Positions 35,553 through 45,360 of a stretch of 61,805 bases of DNA are shown here, in pieces (the stretch's first letter is position 1; each line of letters begins with the position of its first letter). This stretch comes from Cytophagales bacterium. GTDB lineage: Bacteria; Bacteroidota; Bacteroidia; Cytophagales; Cyclobacteriaceae. The position numbers and the translations under genes were made by a program. The notes beneath the pieces are model-generated. The model was not told where the DNA came from. It searched no databases and was given only the letters and a program-made list of their open reading frames with translations. The DNA is taken from the NCBI GenBank assembly GCA_022360015.1, contig JAKSDQ010000195.1:1-61805 (forward strand), read 5' to 3'.

Positions 35553-35720
35553 AGGGGCATTTCAGGGATTAACCCCAGTCATAGTGAAGTGTATGCTTCG
35601 TGCAGGTGTATGGGGTGAGTATCTGCTGTCAACACTGCAAAATTTCGGACATCGGTCCAGGTAAACGAAACTTCATGTTCGTAATGATACCCGACTTCAA
35701 GTTGGTCTTCTTTCCTGTTA

Positions 35721-36587
35721 TTACAAGTATATGGTCTGGTTTCTTCCGGCACATTCCTTGATTTTTTCGTAAAGTTGCGGGGTTTCGGAAGAAAAAAAAC
35801 TCATTCCCTGCCTGGTTATTCTGGTACAGATCTCCTGGGGGATTTCCCGCTCAAAAAACGCTGTGACATCCCGGTTTGATACCGCTTTTGTAGCTACCAA
35901 TGTGTGGATAGTTTTTTGATGGCCATCCCGGTCGATACAAGTACAGTTATAGATTTCATCGCTTCTGGTTTTTACCGGAAATTTATCTTTAATGGTATCT
36001 TCAATCACATGAACAAAAGTCAGGTTGTCTACTGTTACACCAATACCTAACACCTTTGCCTTGTATTTCATCATTTTGTACAGCGGTGAGTGGACACCAC
36101 AAGGGTAAATATCATCTTCGTGCCCTTGTGTTAACTCCCGCGCATGCCGGCCGATGGCTATTACACTGTTTGTCGGGTGAAAACTCCTGCAGGCATTCGG
36201 ATGGCTCCGCAAGACATCCGATAGCTTCCCCATAGCAGAAGGGCTATCACGGTAAGAAAAAACAATTTCATTTTCATTGATATACGTTTCTGCCCTGGTA
36301 TTAAATTGCCAGCATGGAAAAAGCAAAGTTCCCTCCTCGCCTACCAATTCCTGAAGAATGGGCATAATTTCATATTTTGGGAAATCGAGGTAAAGCCTCC
36401 GCATCGAAGCGTGTATAAAAAGCACATCCCCCTTTTTAATTTTCAAATCATCTTTCAGAATTGCTATAAAAGCTTCCTTGGTGAGCCTGGGGTTATATTT
36501 CTTCTTATAAGCGTTAAATCGCTTTTTGACATAGCGGTGAAGCGACGGTGATACTTTGACCAAATATTTATCAATGAATTTTATCAT
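35721..36587 (-). CDS. AAC(3)-family N-acetyltransferase-like protein
   Basis: A 288-residue member of the antibiotic N-acetyltransferase AAC(3)/YokD superfamily: LFIHASMRRL (about 56-65), GTLLFPCW, the RSHPNACRSFHPTNSVIAIG block (about 128-147), HSPLYKMM and VGVTVDNLTFVHVIED near the catalytic His. Genomic relatives next to polysaccharide genes acetylate amino sugars or similar, so resistance should not be assumed. It follows a polysaccharide-deacetylase-like gene after 2 bp in one operon. A deacetylase and an acetyltransferase together suggest acyl remodelling of a cell-surface glycan. Confidence 0.82.
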   Translation of the reverse strand: MIKFIDKYLVKVSPSLHRYVKKRFNAYKKKYNPRLTKEAFIAILKDDLKIKKGDVLFIHASMRRLYLDFPKYEIMPILQELVGEEGTLLFPCWQFNTRAETYINENEIVFSYRDSPSAMGKLSDVLRSHPNACRSFHPTNSVIAIGRHARELTQGHEDDIYPCGVHSPLYKMMKYKAKVLGIGVTVDNLTFVHVIEDTIKDKFPVKTRSDEIYNCTCIDRDGHQKTIHTLVATKAVSNRDVTAFFEREIPQEICTRITRQGMSFFSSETPQLYEKIKECAGRNQTIYL

Positions 36588-36589
36588 GC

Positions 36590-37654
36590 TTACCGATTTT
36601 TATCCGAAATACTCCGGTAAGTTACAAATGACAAGTCATCCCCATACTTTTTTTTCATCAACAAAACAAAATCCTTCATCAAATTCAAATGATATTTGCC
36701 CATAGATTTTGGATGTGAAATGACTGTCAGAAATATTTCTTTTTCATGTTGAAATTTTTTCACGTTATAATTGACAATTTTATCAAGCATATTTAACGTC
36801 ATATAATCACGGTCAAAACTTAAAACTATGGGATTCCAGGCCATTTGAATTTTATTTATCCAACTTGTTTTTTTTGAAATAGCCTGGAATCCCCTCCCCG
36901 AATTATTATATTTTCTCGATTGAATATTTTTCCTGTCCCGCATTTTAGTCATTCTTCTTCTAAGAATATTTAAAAAGTTGTTTGGCATACTTGTTATGGG
37001 ATATTCAAGAAGATACGAAGGCGATTTTGTCACTTCATGAAGCGGTCCATCTTTTGAGATTTTCCAATAATTAGCACCGGGTGCCTGACGATAATCTATT
37101 TTGCTAAATGAATAGTTCTGATATAACCCTTTTATTACTGAACTTTCATACCGGATACCTAAATCATACAGAACGTTAAGAATAGTTTTCGACGCTGGTT
37201 CGACATTGTAGCCACCGGCACGGAATGCCAAACACCGGTAACCCGGATCAACTTCACGGCACATCTCATGCAACGCCGTATAAGCCAACCTAATGATTTC
37301 ATCAATCGAAAAATTGGGGTCTTCTTTGAAATCACTTAAAGCAAATTTTGAAGAAGGGATAATCTTATCATGCTCAAACTCAGAGTCCATCCAATGGGGG
37401 TGGATGTGTAATTGCACATCATGGTTATCTCTTAAGGCGGTTTGAATTTGGGATTTAAACCGGTCGTAATAGCTGATGTCCCATGCTTTAAACCGAATTG
37501 CCGAGCAGATGTCAGCAAAAAGTACTATGGGAACACTCAACTGATTAGCCAAAGCAAGTAAATGCTGTCCGGGTTCAAACAACCCTTTTTCGTACGACGC
37601 CACCCAACCAAGTGGAAGCTCATAATCAAAAGTCAAGATAATCTTTATTTTCAT
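36590..37654 (-). CDS. Polysaccharide deacetylase-like (NodB-fold) protein
   Basis: Carbohydrate esterase 4-like fold: motif 1 LTFDYELPLG with the metal/base Asp-type residues near the N-terminus, HDVQLHIHPHWMDSEF with the metal-binding His pair (about 81-96), AFRAGGYN (motif 3, about 147-154) and TVISHPKSMGKYH near the end. Likely N-deacetylates a surface polysaccharide sugar. The ATG at 37654 overlaps by one base the TGA of a 58-codon ORF (TGATG), so translation is coupled; an alternative TTG at 37666 is less likely. The operon continues with the AAC(3)-like gene 2 bp on. Confidence 0.8.
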   Translation of the reverse strand: MKIKIILTFDYELPLGWVASYEKGLFEPGQHLLALANQLSVPIVLFADICSAIRFKAWDISYYDRFKSQIQTALRDNHDVQLHIHPHWMDSEFEHDKIIPSSKFALSDFKEDPNFSIDEIIRLAYTALHEMCREVDPGYRCLAFRAGGYNVEPASKTILNVLYDLGIRYESSVIKGLYQNYSFSKIDYRQAPGANYWKISKDGPLHEVTKSPSYLLEYPITSMPNNFLNILRRRMTKMRDRKNIQSRKYNNSGRGFQAISKKTSWINKIQMAWNPIVLSFDRDYMTLNMLDKIVNYNVKKFQHEKEIFLTVISHPKSMGKYHLNLMKDFVLLMKKKYGDDLSFVTYRSISDKNR

Positions 37655-37830
37655 CAGGATTGACAATCATAAGCTAGTGAACCATAGAAAGCGCTTATTC
37701 GAGGCTTTTCAGTCAAATAGGTCAGCACTTCTTTTCTTTCGTTTTGCTTCGATTCAGGCAAATGTTCCAATAGACTTTTCAATGGATCTGATTTTTGGTC
37801 CTGATCCAAAATAAGGGTCTCTGTTTGCAT
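37654..37830 (-). CDS. 58-aa ORF translationally coupled to the deacetylase
   Basis: ATG at 37830 opens 58 codons; the TGA stop (37656-37654) shares its last base with the deacetylase ATG. The peptide starts MQTETLILDQDQKS, is polar and likely helical in the middle (LKSLLEHLPES), and ends RISAFYGSLAYDCQS with a single Cys. No signal or membrane segment. I recognise no family. The 1-nt coupling and consistent strand make it a credible gene that gene callers with a 60-aa cut-off would skip. Confidence 0.6.
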   Translation of the reverse strand: MQTETLILDQDQKSDPLKSLLEHLPESKQNERKEVLTYLTEKPRISAFYGSLAYDCQS

Positions 37831-38117
37831 TCTTTATATTGTTTTGGAGGTTTAAAGATAGAAAATTAGTATAAAATCACAAGATACCGGATTTGCCGAA
37901 TCACTTTATTTGGCTATTTAATCTGACATACACCTCCTGTACGGAATAACCTGATTATTTTAAAGGACAAAAGTCCCTGTATCCTGACGAAGTCGATGAA
38001 ACGTTTGTTTAAAACGATTAAATGCACTATTTTTAAAGGTAGTGGCCTTTATGGGCATGGTTTGATAGTCTGCTGGCAGATCTCAAAAGTAATACCTCTA
38101 AAAGATCCAATCATAAC

Positions 38118-41100
38118 GTGAACAGGGAAACAGACCAGATAAATAAAATTGAGAAATACGCCAGTGGCAACACACTTGTCTATGCTGCGGCAGTACTCTC
38201 GGGCATACTTATTGCACTGACCCTCATTCCATTCGGAGAGGGTGGTGTGCATTGGTCATTGGCATTTTTTGGCCGTCTTCATCCGCTTTTGGTTCATTTA
38301 CCTATTGGAATCCTGCTGGGTCTTTTCGCTTTTGAAATCTTGCAGTACTTTCGCCCCTCATTGCAGTTACAAACGGCATGTGGAATCTTGCTTTGGCTGG
38401 CAGTGCTTACCGCCGTTCCTACTGTGCTGGCGGGAAAAATGCTGGCTGCGTCCGGAGAATATGGCAGCAGTGTGTTCACCACCCATATGTGGTTCGGGCT
38501 GGCCACCACTTTACTGAATATCTGGTTGCTGGTACTTTACAAAAATACTTCTTTAAAGAAGACCGGTAAATTTAGTCCTTATCATGGATTACTTTTTGTC
38601 AATGTGGCTTTGTTAAGTGTTACCGGCCATTATGGGGGTTCGCTGACGCATGGTTCCAATTATTTGACCGAAAATTTGCCTGATGAGGTCAGGGCCTTTT
38701 TCGGTGATGATCCTTATGCCATGGACGGATTGTTGGCGATGGAAGCCTCTCAGGTGAATGAAACGCTTAAAAACTTTAACTTTGCCAATGATATCCGGCC
38801 TATTACCGAAACATATTGTGTGGGATGTCACGGGGAAGAGAAACAAAAAGGAGGGCTGCGCCTGGATGAAATAGACCCTGACCTGGTGCATGGTAAAGAT
38901 GCTGAAACGTGGCGGGCGATGCTCGACATGGTTAACAGCGCAGAAATGCCGCCAGAGGATGAAAAGCAACTTACGGATGAAGAAAGACGGGTTCTGGTCG
39001 ATTGGATCACTGCCTCCATCCAGCAAGCTGTTGAGATCAGAAAATCGGAACAAAAACCCGTGATCCGGCGATTGACAAAAAATCAGTATACCCATACACT
39101 GAACAACCTCTTGAACTTGTCTGTCGATTTTGGCGAGGTATTACCCGATGACGGAAAGTCGGAAATGGGTTTTAGCAACAATGGACAAGTACAGCAAATA
39201 TCGCCACTGCATATCGAATATTACAAAAAATTAGCCCGGGAGGCACTGGATAAAGCCATAGGTCCCGCAGCAAAACCCAGGTCTACACGATATAAAATTA
39301 CTTTTGGTAAAGGCATTGGACGCGATAAACCTGCCGCTATGATTGGAGGCTATCAAAGCGCACCCATCAATTCGGATGATTTCATTGTTGAAATCCTGGA
39401 CGAAAAAGGACGGCCCAAAAAAGCATTGGATAGCTTAGGTGAGGCCCGCCTCAATGAAATCAAAATGAATATTGGTATCGGTATGCGGGGATCCACAGCA
39501 GACCGGTATGAGGTGGTTGAAGAGGGGATTATATTATATTCGGCGCTTCCTCATAAAGAGGTAACGCCCAAATCCTGGCAAGGGCCTTCCCCTAATCTGA
39601 AGTTGTTGATACGGGACCATTATCCCACAGAAGGCCATTTTGAGTTTCGGGTAAAAGCCTCAAAAGGATATCAATGGTATACCCAAAAAGCGGGTTTTAT
39701 CAGTTTAAGGGATAACTTGCCGGCAGAAAAACCGGATGGGGCCATCATTTTGCAGGCAGCGGACTGCCAGCAAAAACAGAACCTTAAACTACTCAATAAC
39801 CAACTCGTCCCCAAAGAAGTAACTGCCGGCAGCAACGCCAGGTACACCTTTGATGCTCCATGGAACGGATATTATCAAATCGACTTCATACACCCCTATG
39901 TCCGGGAAGATGCCATGCCCTCTGTCCGCCTTCGTGTAGACAGGCACCGGCTGGAAGAAAGGCTACACCTGAATAAAGCCCTGGAAAAGGAAAAAGAATT
40001 GGTCACTCCCCTCACCCTGGCTTACCTGGAAAAAGGAGCACATACACTTGAAATCGGAGGGCCATTTTTTACCGGATTTAACCGGGTAGTGGTTACCCCG
40101 TTTCCTGATGATCATCCTTTGGCTATACAGCTATCACGTGAAAACGAAGAAAGCCGGAAAAAATATGACCAGGATACGCCGGTTATCCGAACGTTTGCCG
40201 GTGCCCGTACAGATGACGGTATGGACTATAAGACATTCGATGACTTTAAAAATGTAACCGCAAAGCTGGGTGAGCCGGAGCAATATATCTTTAAAGGGAG
40301 ACTGGAAAACCTGCCAATTCCAGCGATCGACACGGTGGATACAGAAATCCTGGCCAATATCATGATCATTGGATTGTGGAACGACTTTCTCGTAAAAGAT
40401 AATCAGGATTCAGGCCCTCCCCTGTTGATAAAAGAACTTGAATTCGAAGCCCCTTATCATCCTGAATGGCCACCGGAGAGCTATTCATCCATATTTTTCC
40501 CTTCACCGGACCAGGAAGACAAAGAAATGTATACACGTCAGGTATTAAAGCAGTTCATGGAGCGTGCCTATCGACGCCCCCTTGTTAAAGGTGAAACCGA
40601 CCGCTACATGGAATTTTGGCAAAGTATCAAAAATAACTACACGCGCTATGAAGATGGTGTAAAGGAGGTATTGATCGCCATATTATGCTCTCCCAATTTC
40701 ATTTATCTGGCAGAACCGGAAGAGGATGCCTCTGACGACCGGCAGCAATTTTATCTTGCCGCACGGTTATCCTATTTCCTGTGGAATTCCCCTCCTGATG
40801 AGGAACTCTACCACCTTGCAAAAAAAGGGAGGTTACATCGCAAAAAGGAATTAAAGAAGCAAGTAAAACGCATGTTGCAGGATGACAGGAGCTGGCATAT
40901 GATACAAACCTTTTCAAAAGAATGGCTGCGGGTAGACCGCCATGAGAGTATGAGCACCAATGTCAATGAGTATGAGACATTCACAAGGTTTGTAAAACAG
41001 GATATGACCAGGGAAACCTATCACTTTATAAACCATGTGCTACAGGAAGACCTGAGTATCCATAACCTGATTGATTCAGAATTTGCCCTGCTCAACCAGA

Positions 41101-41753
41101 ACCTGGCCGAGTTTTATGGCATCGATAGCGTCAAAGGTAATCATTTCAGACCGGTAAAAGTTAGGGCGGATATGCACCGGGGCGGATTACTATCACAAGG
41201 TGCTTTTTTAAGCGGGCATTCCGACGGTACCCAGGCCCACGCCATTAAAAGGGCTGTATGGCTTCAGTCAAAAATCCTCGGCGACCACCCACCTGATCCC
41301 CCACCTAATGTGCCGGAATTAGATCCTGAAACGCCGGGCTTTGAACATCTGACATTGAAAGAACAGCTTTTTCTACATCGTGACAAGGCCTCTTGCATGG
41401 ATTGCCATCGCAAAATTGATCCTTATGGGATTGCCTTTGAGAATTACAATGCCGTAGGCGTTTTCCAAACCATGGCGAACCAAAAACCTATCGATGCGAA
41501 GGCAGAATTGCCCGATGGCAAGGTAGTAAATGGTATTGATGAAATAAAATCGTATATTATTAATGATAAAAGCGACGACTTTACACGCTCCCTGGTCAAA
41601 CATTTGTTTGCCTATGCTATGGGGCGCGATGTCACTTTTGTGGATGAGAAAGAAATAGAAGCCATTGTCAGGGATGTCAAGTCCGATGGATACCGGTTTC
41701 AGGCAGTATTTGAAAATATTGTGACCAGTCGCTCATTTCGAGGTGAATTTTAA
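38118..41753 (+). CDS. Large DUF1587/1592/1588/1585-type c-type cytochrome protein
   Basis: A 1211-residue protein of the planctomycete-cytochrome type (PSCyt family: DUF1587, DUF1592, DUF1588, DUF1585 blocks). N-terminal membrane helices (about 20-40, 60-80, 86-106, 124-142, 160-176; DUF2231-like) precede a heme c site ETYCVGCHG (C234, C237, H238). A second CxxCH is near the end (SCMDCHRKIDPYGIAFENYN). The central part holds a carbohydrate-binding-like region. Members always pair with DUF1552 proteins, as here 11 bp downstream, and are thought to be redox proteins, possibly acting on polysaccharides, without proven reaction. Start is GTG at 38118; no upstream ATG gives a better frame. Confidence 0.88.
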   Translation: MNRETDQINKIEKYASGNTLVYAAAVLSGILIALTLIPFGEGGVHWSLAFFGRLHPLLVHLPIGILLGLFAFEILQYFRPSLQLQTACGILLWLAVLTAVPTVLAGKMLAASGEYGSSVFTTHMWFGLATTLLNIWLLVLYKNTSLKKTGKFSPYHGLLFVNVALLSVTGHYGGSLTHGSNYLTENLPDEVRAFFGDDPYAMDGLLAMEASQVNETLKNFNFANDIRPITETYCVGCHGEEKQKGGLRLDEIDPDLVHGKDAETWRAMLDMVNSAEMPPEDEKQLTDEERRVLVDWITASIQQAVEIRKSEQKPVIRRLTKNQYTHTLNNLLNLSVDFGEVLPDDGKSEMGFSNNGQVQQISPLHIEYYKKLAREALDKAIGPAAKPRSTRYKITFGKGIGRDKPAAMIGGYQSAPINSDDFIVEILDEKGRPKKALDSLGEARLNEIKMNIGIGMRGSTADRYEVVEEGIILYSALPHKEVTPKSWQGPSPNLKLLIRDHYPTEGHFEFRVKASKGYQWYTQKAGFISLRDNLPAEKPDGAIILQAADCQQKQNLKLLNNQLVPKEVTAGSNARYTFDAPWNGYYQIDFIHPYVREDAMPSVRLRVDRHRLEERLHLNKALEKEKELVTPLTLAYLEKGAHTLEIGGPFFTGFNRVVVTPFPDDHPLAIQLSRENEESRKKYDQDTPVIRTFAGARTDDGMDYKTFDDFKNVTAKLGEPEQYIFKGRLENLPIPAIDTVDTEILANIMIIGLWNDFLVKDNQDSGPPLLIKELEFEAPYHPEWPPESYSSIFFPSPDQEDKEMYTRQVLKQFMERAYRRPLVKGETDRYMEFWQSIKNNYTRYEDGVKEVLIAILCSPNFIYLAEPEEDASDDRQQFYLAARLSYFLWNSPPDEELYHLAKKGRLHRKKELKKQVKRMLQDDRSWHMIQTFSKEWLRVDRHESMSTNVNEYETFTRFVKQDMTRETYHFINHVLQEDLSIHNLIDSEFALLNQNLAEFYGIDSVKGNHFRPVKVRADMHRGGLLSQGAFLSGHSDGTQAHAIKRAVWLQSKILGDHPPDPPPNVPELDPETPGFEHLTLKEQLFLHRDKASCMDCHRKIDPYGIAFENYNAVGVFQTMANQKPIDAKAELPDGKVVNGIDEIKSYIINDKSDDFTRSLVKHLFAYAMGRDVTFVDEKEIEAIVRDVKSDGYRFQAVFENIVTSRSFRGEF

Positions 41754-41764
41754 ATAAAAAAACT

Positions 41765-43123
41765 ATGGGACGTAAATCCTGGCACTTAGACAGAAGAACA
41801 TTTTTAAAAGGGTTGGGGGTCACCTGCATGCTCCCCTATCTCGAAGCGATGGGTATGGGTAGTACTTTTAGTAAAGGTAAAACAGTCCAAGAAGCCGTCA
41901 AACGGCTTTGCTTTGTCTATTTTCCGAATGGCGTAGGCCTCCCTCCCATTGAAAATCCCGCACACAAAAAATGGAGCTGGTTTCCTTTAGGTGAAGGGAA
42001 AGACTATCGGTTTACCAGAACCCTGGCACCCCTTGCTTCACACCGGGAAGATATCTCTATTATGGGTGGTCTCAGCCATCCGCGCAGCCGGCATTTATTG
42101 GGGCATCTGGCAGGTGATACATGGCTCACCGGAGGTGATTTGCGAGGTAACGAATACCGGAATAACATTTCCATCGATCAGGTGGTGGCCCAAAAGTTCA
42201 GTCGACACACACGTTATCCGTTTCTGGCGCTTTCAACGGATGGCGGCGTAGGTTATAAGTCCAGGGTTTCCACTCTTTCCTTTGACCACTCCGGAAACCC
42301 CATCCCTTCAGAGCACCGGCACCGGGAGATTTTTGAACGTTACTTTGCACCCGGAGGTGGCGCTGCCACAGAAGCCCGCCGTCGCAGCCTGAAGCAGGAT
42401 CAGAAAATTGTGGACCTGGTGTTGGAGGATAGCAAACGCCTTCAAAGACGCCTCGGCAGGCACGATCAGCTCAAGATGGACGAATACATGACTTCCCTGA
42501 ATACGGTAGAAGAGCAAATAAAGCGTAACGAACAATGGCTGGATATCCCTATGAAGGATTTTGACGCCAGTCATATCAACTTTAATGTCAATGCCACGGT
42601 AGATCCTGAAAGTTATGTCAGATCCACCTTCGACCTGATGGTCCTGGGAATGCAAGTGGATCTGACAAGGGTTATGACCTATATGATGGCCAGGGAAGAC
42701 GGCATGGGCTTTGGAGAAAATTTCCCTAAACTGGCATTGGGCCTGCAGCGGGGGCACCATGCCATCAGTCATGATAAGTCTGCAAACCATTGGGAGGAAT
42801 GGGGCCGCTACGACCAGTGGGTGGCCAAACAGTTTACCTACTTTTTGGACCGCATGAAAAACACCTATGACGAACATGGATCCCTGCTGGACAATACCCT
42901 GATCCTCTACGGCAGTGCCTGCAGCACCACCCATGATGCGGTTAACTATCCGCTTGTGCTAGCAGGAGGAGCCAAGATGGGTGTAAAACACGGTACCTAT
43001 GAGAAATTTGACGACCATGTTCCCATGTCCAATCTTTTTGTGAACATGCTGCATACTTTGGGTATTGAAATGGATAGTTTCTCGGATAGTTCCGGAAAAT
43101 TGGATACGAAAATATTGGGGTAA
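41765..43123 (+). CDS. DUF1552 family protein
   Basis: A 452-residue protein beginning with a twin-arginine-like export signal (SWHLDRRTFLKGLGVTCMLP, about 4-23). Family features: LCFVYFPNGV, SIMGGLSHPRS (about 97-107), SIDQVVAQKF, TRVMTYMMAREDG and DNTLILYGSACSTTHDAVNYP (about 378-398, quoted by position); related in fold to sulfatase-like or DUF1501 proteins. It is the obligate neighbour of DUF1592 cytochromes and presumably accepts electrons from or supports that partner in the periplasm. Reaction unknown. The gene is intact and ends the operon; no clear terminator was spotted in the 220 bp that follow. Confidence 0.88.
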   Translation: MGRKSWHLDRRTFLKGLGVTCMLPYLEAMGMGSTFSKGKTVQEAVKRLCFVYFPNGVGLPPIENPAHKKWSWFPLGEGKDYRFTRTLAPLASHREDISIMGGLSHPRSRHLLGHLAGDTWLTGGDLRGNEYRNNISIDQVVAQKFSRHTRYPFLALSTDGGVGYKSRVSTLSFDHSGNPIPSEHRHREIFERYFAPGGGAATEARRRSLKQDQKIVDLVLEDSKRLQRRLGRHDQLKMDEYMTSLNTVEEQIKRNEQWLDIPMKDFDASHINFNVNATVDPESYVRSTFDLMVLGMQVDLTRVMTYMMAREDGMGFGENFPKLALGLQRGHHAISHDKSANHWEEWGRYDQWVAKQFTYFLDRMKNTYDEHGSLLDNTLILYGSACSTTHDAVNYPLVLAGGAKMGVKHGTYEKFDDHVPMSNLFVNMLHTLGIEMDSFSDSSGKLDTKILG

Positions 43124-43347
43124 ATTTGAAAAATCCCTCGCCTGTTAGTCATTTAAAGTGCCGATAGCTAAGTCTCATGTACCAGGTAACTTGTAGGGCA
43201 ATGGCCATGATTTCATACATATACCGATTGAAAAAGATATAAATCAGAATAATTTTTTTCGGATTAAAATTGATTTTGTCAGTATTATGTTAGTTTTAAG
43301 ATTACAATCAGATTTAAATCGCATAACGTCAAAATAATGTAGATTGT

Positions 43348-43597
43348 ATGCCACAGATATCACCAGGGGTGAGAATATCAATCAGGGGGAAAGGTTTTAT
43401 AGTATCGAAACTACGCTACGAAATTCCACTTTCAGGAATGATGCCATCCGGATTGCCGATAAAGCAGCAATTCATGGAGCCAATTATCAGTTTGTTCCCA
43501 CTATTAAGGCGCTGGTTCTTACCTCAGCAACACCACATAATGGCAAGAGAAAAAAATTGGATATGAAATGTGATATTAAGAGCCCCTCCAAGTTGTT
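43348..43597 (+). pseudogene. Remnants of a SNF2-type helicase gene (5' end and motif III)
   Basis: The frame at 43348 begins MPQISPGVRISIRGKGF, resembling the N-terminus of SNF2/DEAD-like helicases of defence loci. A second frame (43344 phase) continues IRIADKAAIHGA and contains ALVLTSATPHNGK, the SNF2 motif III. Two separated pieces of one gene joined with a frame change and large internal deletion, then cut at about 43597. Non-functional. The family call rests on these two short matches. Confidence 0.5.
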
Positions 43598-43862
43598 TTG
43601 CCTTACCCGGAGAGTTTGATACCAAAATTTTTTCCAGTGTATTTGCGTCTCCAAAAAGTCTAGCTTTTTCAGCCATCATCCACTGTTCAGTTGTTGAAGA
43701 CACCACCCCATCTACCTCGAATTTACTTGACCACCATTGACTAAAACAGGAGCTGGTAATCTCTCCACTCGGATGTTTTTGATGTCCCCAAAAGAATAGG
43801 AACTTCAGCTTTTTAGAGGCTTGATATGCCTTTTCAATCCCTTTTCTCGTATAGTCCATCAA
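43598..43862 (-). pseudogene. NADAR-family protein, C-terminal half lost
   Basis: From ATG 43862 (MMDYTRKGIEKAYQASK) the protein shows the NADAR (YbiA-like) signature: LFFWGHQKHPSGEITSSCFS, then QWW, VDGVVSSTTEQWMMAEKARLF and NSPGKAKQLGG. NADAR domains process ADP-ribose derivatives or nucleobase-sugar intermediates and also occur in defence loci. Homology stops at residue ~88, where the sequence becomes the complement of the helicase fragment (43597), so about half the domain is gone. Truncated, likely dead; catalytic residues may be incomplete. Confidence 0.72.
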
Positions 43863-43883
43863 TTAATGCTGACAGTTTGAAAG

Positions 43884-44783
43884 TTATTGAACAAACTCTT
43901 CTATTAGGTAAAATTTACTTGGATGAACGAAGAAACAATTTCTAATACCATTATCCTTCTCTCTGAGTATAGAGGTCACTTTTTTTAGTCCTTCTTTCGT
44001 GTGATTATAGAAATCGTAACCATACTTCTTAAATATCGACTCAAGTTCCGGTTCAATAGTATCAAAAAGGGTTTCACAAATAAATATTGGTTTCATTTGC
44101 TCGAGAATAACATCCGAATATTTTAAAATTAGATTTTCAGTCCCTTCCGTATCCATCTTAACTAAATCAATACGCTCTTGATTGGTATCGGATACGTACT
44201 CGTTGAAGGTTTTTGTTTTAACCGTGGTAGCCACATAGTTTCGCTGAGTAGTTTTAGTTCCAGCATTACCCTCTCCTGCTAAATTATGCTCAAGATAAGT
44301 GTATTTCCTGTTTTTGATTTCAAAGAATGTCATGCTACCAGTCTTTTCCGATAATGCCATTTCTTCGACTGTTATGTTTTTAAAATTGTTTATACTTACA
44401 TTTTCTTTCAAATAAAACAATGGACTATTGGCAGGTTCAAATGCAACAACATTGATTGCAGGATTTTCCATCTTAGCAAGCAATAAATAATACCCGATAT
44501 TCGAACCTATGTCATAAAAGACTTTTACCTTTTTGATGAGTTTTATGAAAATGTCTGTATATTCAAAATTTCGATATCCCTCCCAAAATAATAGTTGAGT
44601 CAGGTAATTAGTCTGATTTGTTTTGATCTTTAACTTTTTACCATCTTCGTTTTTTATTATCAGTACACCTGAAGGTGGAATTTTGATTTTGTTGGGTAAT
44701 ACAGGGGCAAGGATTTTATTTATGTTCCTTAAAACTTTATTAATTGTAGGACTATATATTATTTTATAAAATATCTGTTTCAT
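43884..44783 (-). CDS. FkbM-family methyltransferase
   Basis: A 299-residue SAM-dependent methyltransferase of the FkbM family: VFYDIGSNIGYYLLLA (about 90-105, motif I), VVAFEPANSPLFYLKENVSI (about 118-137), NITVEEMALSEKTG and RIDLVKMDTEGTENLILK (about 205-222). Such enzymes O-methylate sugars or other small molecules and are frequent in surface-polysaccharide loci. It stands isolated between a defence-gene scar and an intron scar, so its original partners may have been lost. No cleavable signal peptide, so it is cytosolic or membrane-peripheral. Confidence 0.88.
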   Translation of the reverse strand: MKQIFYKIIYSPTINKVLRNINKILAPVLPNKIKIPPSGVLIIKNEDGKKLKIKTNQTNYLTQLLFWEGYRNFEYTDIFIKLIKKVKVFYDIGSNIGYYLLLAKMENPAINVVAFEPANSPLFYLKENVSINNFKNITVEEMALSEKTGSMTFFEIKNRKYTYLEHNLAGEGNAGTKTTQRNYVATTVKTKTFNEYVSDTNQERIDLVKMDTEGTENLILKYSDVILEQMKPIFICETLFDTIEPELESIFKKYGYDFYNHTKEGLKKVTSILREKDNGIRNCFFVHPSKFYLIEEFVQ

Positions 44784-44933
44784 TTCGTGTTCAATTTTTA
44801 CTAACGTCTTGATAAAATAAGTGCGCTTACCCTCTCTGAAGTCCCAAACTTTCTTTTTGACTTCTGATCTTTTATGAAGAGAGCAAGCGCATTCATTTTT
44901 ATCTATTGTGTGCCTTGAATGGTGAATATAACT

Positions 44934-45203
44934 CTAAAAAAGGAGTGTTCCAAAGGGTGAAAGTCCCTTACGCGCTGGGGTTGTGCCCGGAAGCGAAGCA
45001 AGTGGCAAGCTGTTTTGCCGTGAGGCATTCAGTGAAGTAAGCCAGCCTGCGGTGTCTGTCTCTACATTTTTCAGGATCCTGCGTTTTAAACGCTTTGCAA
45101 ATTTTGTGCGACGGGCTTTTTCTTCATCTTCCTCCACTAACAGCAGGTCGTAGTCGATCTTATACTCATAGGTAGTGCCATTTTCCACATATTTATCTTC
45201 CAC
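44934..45203 (-). other. Unrecognised 89-codon frame, host remnant interrupted by intron-like sequence
   Basis: The first ~50 codons (from 45203: MEDKYVENGTTYEYK; acidic, then Arg/Lys-rich RLKRRILKN) look like a genuine small-protein start. The rest (44936-45063) reads through an RNA-like structured sequence in the other direction and is not protein-like. I see it as the 5' end of an unknown gene cut by an inserted element. Confidence 0.3.
44941..45063 (+). mobile_element. Probable 5' fragment of a group II intron
   Basis: GTGTTCCAAAGGGTGAAAGT followed by further paired segments (CCGGAAGCGAAGCAAGTGGC, TTTTGCCGTGAGGCA) resembles the 5' domain I of bacterial group II introns: GTG-start, GAAAGTCCC and short hairpin series. 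Only ~120 bp are present and no intron-encoded reverse transcriptase is found, so it is a dead 5' remnant. The call is by pattern memory, not alignment. Confidence 0.45.
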
Positions 45204-45360
45204 CCAAATTAAATTTGAAGGCCTACCTTCACTCCTATTGTTATGCTAACTTACTAATTTATCTAAGCTTCTCTATGTCTTAAACACTACCTAATGTGAA
45301 GTGGGTAAATGGGTGGGTAAAAATATTTTCAAACAACCACGAACATCTTCTGTAAAATAC

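Noticed and set aside
35721-36587. AAC(3)-like gene as an antibiotic-resistance determinant
   Set aside because: The operon partners are a deacetylase and a small ORF, pointing to glycan modification; similarity to AAC(3) alone does not show resistance.
37998-38120. 41-codon frame just before the DUF1592 gene, ending over its GTG start
   Set aside because: The composition is not protein-like and the overlap could be chance; no support for translation.
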